A stretch of 6,546 bases of DNA from Verrucomicrobiota bacterium. GTDB lineage: Bacteria > Verrucomicrobiota > Verrucomicrobiia > Limisphaerales > JADLHS01. Position numbers and translations under genes: made by a program. Below are positions 5,049-6,546 of the stretch, piece after piece; positions within the stretch are counted from its first letter, which is position 1, and each line of letters starts with the position of its first letter. Location of the stretch: contig SCTL01000814.1 in NCBI GenBank assembly GCA_004297495.1, positions 1-6,546 on the forward strand. Reading direction: 5' to 3'. The notes under the pieces were generated by a model, which saw only the letters and a program-made list of their open reading frames with translations, ran no database searches and was not told the origin of the DNA.

Positions 5049-6546
5049 ATGACGACCCCATCAACCCAACCACCAAAGTTTGGCCTGCTCCGGCGCTGGT
5101 GGCCGGCATGCCTGCTCGTGGCGGGAGTCTTCATCGCGTTTCAGCCAGCCGGGAACGCCGGGTTCATCTGGGACGACGATCGTTACGTCACCCACAACCC
5201 GCTGCTCACGTCGCCGGACGGCTGGTGGCGCATCTGGTTTTCGTTCGATTCGCCGTCGCAATATTTTCCGCTGACTTACTCGCTGCTGCGCGTGGAGCAC
5301 GGGTTCTGGGGACTGGACGCCGCGGGTTATCACTGGACCAACCTGCTGCTGCACGCGGTCAACGCCGGGTTGCTCTGGAAATTTCTGGAGCGTCTCGCTG
5401 TGCCCGCCGCCGGGTTCGCTGCGGCGCTTTTCGCGCTCCATCCGGTGCAGGTCGAAACGGTCGCGTGGATTGCCGAGCAAAAAAATCTTCTCTCGCTGCT
5501 TTTTTCACTGCTGGCCTTGCACGCGTGGCTCAGTTTCCTGCGCGACCAAACCGGCGGCTGGCGGAATTACACCCGCGCGCTGATTTACTTTGCGCTGGCG
5601 CTGTTCGCCAAGACGACGGCCTGCACGCTGACGATTGCGCTGTTGCTGGTGTGTTGGTGGGAGCGCAAACCCATTCACCGGCAGCGCTGGATTCAAGTCG
5701 CGCCGTTCTTTGCGGCGGGCCTGTTGATGGGCCTCGTCACGATCTGGTGGGAACGCTTTCATCAGGGCACGGAGGGAAAACTATTTCACCTCGGCCTCGT
5801 CGAGCGCGTCCTGCTCGCCAGCCGCGCGATGTGGTTTTATCTCGGCAAACTGCTTTGGCCCGCGAATCTCATTTTCAGCTATCCGAAGTGGACAATTCAA
5901 ACCAGCGCTCTCTCGGCTTGGCTCTGGCTGGTCGCGGGCGTGCTCGCCGCCGCCTTCATCTGCGCGCTGCGCCGACGCATGGGGCGCGGACTGGCAGTGG
6001 CGGCGATTTTCTTCGTGGCAACGCTCTCTCCACTTCTCGGATTCGTGATGCTTTACACGTTTCGCTACACTTTCGTGGCCGATCATTACCAATATGTCGC
6101 CTGCATCGGTCCGCTTGCACTGGCAGCTGCTGTCTGGAAGTTCTTTTGCGAGCGATGGGGCCGCCGCGGGCGCTGGCTGCAAATCTTTGGCGCGGCCGGC
6201 ATCATCGCGTTGCTCGCCACGCTCACCTGGCGGCAGTGCGGCATGTATCGGGACGCGGAAACGTTGTGGCGCGCGACCCTGGCGCGGAATCCTGGTTCCA
6301 GTCTCGCCCACAATAATCTGGGCACTCTGCTCATGCGCAGCGGTCGCACGGACGAAGCCATCCCGCACTTTGAAGCCGCGCTCGCGGCGCAACCGGATTA
6401 CGCCGTAGCCTGCCACAACCTCGGTCGTGCGCTGGCGGAAAAGGGCCTGCTGGACGCCGCCATCGCGCGCTTCGAGCAGGCGGTGCGTCTGGACCCGGAG
6501 TATCCTTCGCCACGAATCAACCTCGGTAACGCGCTTGTGCAGCGAG
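5049..6546 (+). CDS. TMTC-like multi-pass membrane protein with C-terminal TPRs (partial, 3' end cut)
   Basis: The frame is open from ATG 5049 to the window edge (499 codons plus one base); an in-frame TGA at 5028-5030 confines the start. After a cytoplasmic N terminus, about ten hydrophobic segments can be seen (roughly residues 18-33, 95-115, 118-130, 145-163, 176-204, 214-234, 253-270, 288-306, 315-336, 347-365, 376-394; boundaries approximate and some may be one helix). The first loop carries FIWDDDRYVTHNPLL (39-53), the acidic motif expected in GT-C glycosyltransferases. HPVQVETVAWIAEQKN (131-146) and VADHYQY (343-349) are typical of the bacterial relatives of eukaryotic TMTC O-mannosyltransferases. 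From residue 418, TPR units follow: LAHNNLGTLLMRSGRTDEAI begins the first (about 418-451), the second spans about 452-485, and a third begins at 486. The likely role is transfer of sugar from a lipid-linked donor to extracytoplasmic proteins, inferred from family only. The start lacks a strong Shine-Dalgarno. Confidence 0.8.
   Translation, partial: MTTPSTQPPKFGLLRRWWPACLLVAGVFIAFQPAGNAGFIWDDDRYVTHNPLLTSPDGWWRIWFSFDSPSQYFPLTYSLLRVEHGFWGLDAAGYHWTNLLLHAVNAGLLWKFLERLAVPAAGFAAALFALHPVQVETVAWIAEQKNLLSLLFSLLALHAWLSFLRDQTGGWRNYTRALIYFALALFAKTTACTLTIALLLVCWWERKPIHRQRWIQVAPFFAAGLLMGLVTIWWERFHQGTEGKLFHLGLVERVLLASRAMWFYLGKLLWPANLIFSYPKWTIQTSALSAWLWLVAGVLAAAFICALRRRMGRGLAVAAIFFVATLSPLLGFVMLYTFRYTFVADHYQYVACIGPLALAAAVWKFFCERWGRRGRWLQIFGAAGIIALLATLTWRQCGMYRDAETLWRATLARNPGSSLAHNNLGTLLMRSGRTDEAIPHFEAALAAQPDYAVACHNLGRALAEKGLLDAAIARFEQAVRLDPEYPSPRINLGNALVQR

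Noticed and set aside
4910..6316. Long plus-strand open frame of 468 codons over the membrane-protein region
   Set aside because: Its translation is Arg/Ala/His-rich with no recognisable motif, whereas the frame beginning at 5049 gives membrane helices, GT-C-like motifs and TPRs. The 468-codon frame is a shadow.
1..6546. CRISPR array, toxin-antitoxin, defence island or phage genes
   Set aside because: No regularly spaced direct repeats, small toxin/antitoxin pairs, nucleases, integrases or transposases were found on either strand.

Overview
The window is a GC-rich bacterial segment (long spurious antisense reading frames, G/C-biased third codon positions) with five protein genes, four complete and one running off the right edge. 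Gene content suggests Verrucomicrobiota or a nearby PVC/soil lineage: a pyrophosphate-type phosphofructokinase, a second Lys-124-type phosphofructokinase, a TMTC-like membrane protein with TPRs, few Shine-Dalgarno sites, and GC-rich paired hairpin repeats in the gaps. This placement is inference from style and gene content, with moderate confidence.

Layout, left to right: a phosphofructokinase on the minus strand (54-1181); a divergent gap with a pair of small GC hairpins (1182-1466); an exopolyphosphatase/GppA-family phosphatase on the plus strand (1467-2423); a convergent gap with an inverted pair of CCCTCACCC/CCCTCTCCC repeats (2424-2692); a divergent DeoC-type aldolase on the minus strand (2693-3391); a gap with a perfect 26-bp inverted repeat (3392-3547); a PPi-type phosphofructokinase on the minus strand (3548-4846); a divergent gap with an imperfect palindrome (4847-5048); and a large multi-pass membrane protein with C-terminal TPRs on the plus strand, starting at 5049 and truncated by the window end. 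No rRNA, tRNA, CRISPR array, transposase or phage gene was seen.

Functionally, four of the five genes touch central sugar-phosphate or phosphate-energy metabolism: two phosphofructokinase paralogues with different phosphoryl-donor signatures, a polyphosphate/pppGpp phosphatase, and an aldolase-fold protein whose canonical family product would be glyceraldehyde 3-phosphate. pfp and the aldolase gene are co-directional (156-bp gap) and may be co-transcribed, though the hairpin between them could uncouple them. The membrane protein is probably unrelated and acts in surface glycosylation.

Most interesting points: the DeoC-like protein lacks the Schiff-base lysine and several other active-site residues while keeping the fold; the first phosphofructokinase has Gly where the Mg-binding Asp of GGDG normally sits; and every intergenic gap carries a hairpin or palindromic element, three of them as head-to-head pairs resembling BIME/REP architecture. 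I found no convincing new multi-gene defence or mobile system.
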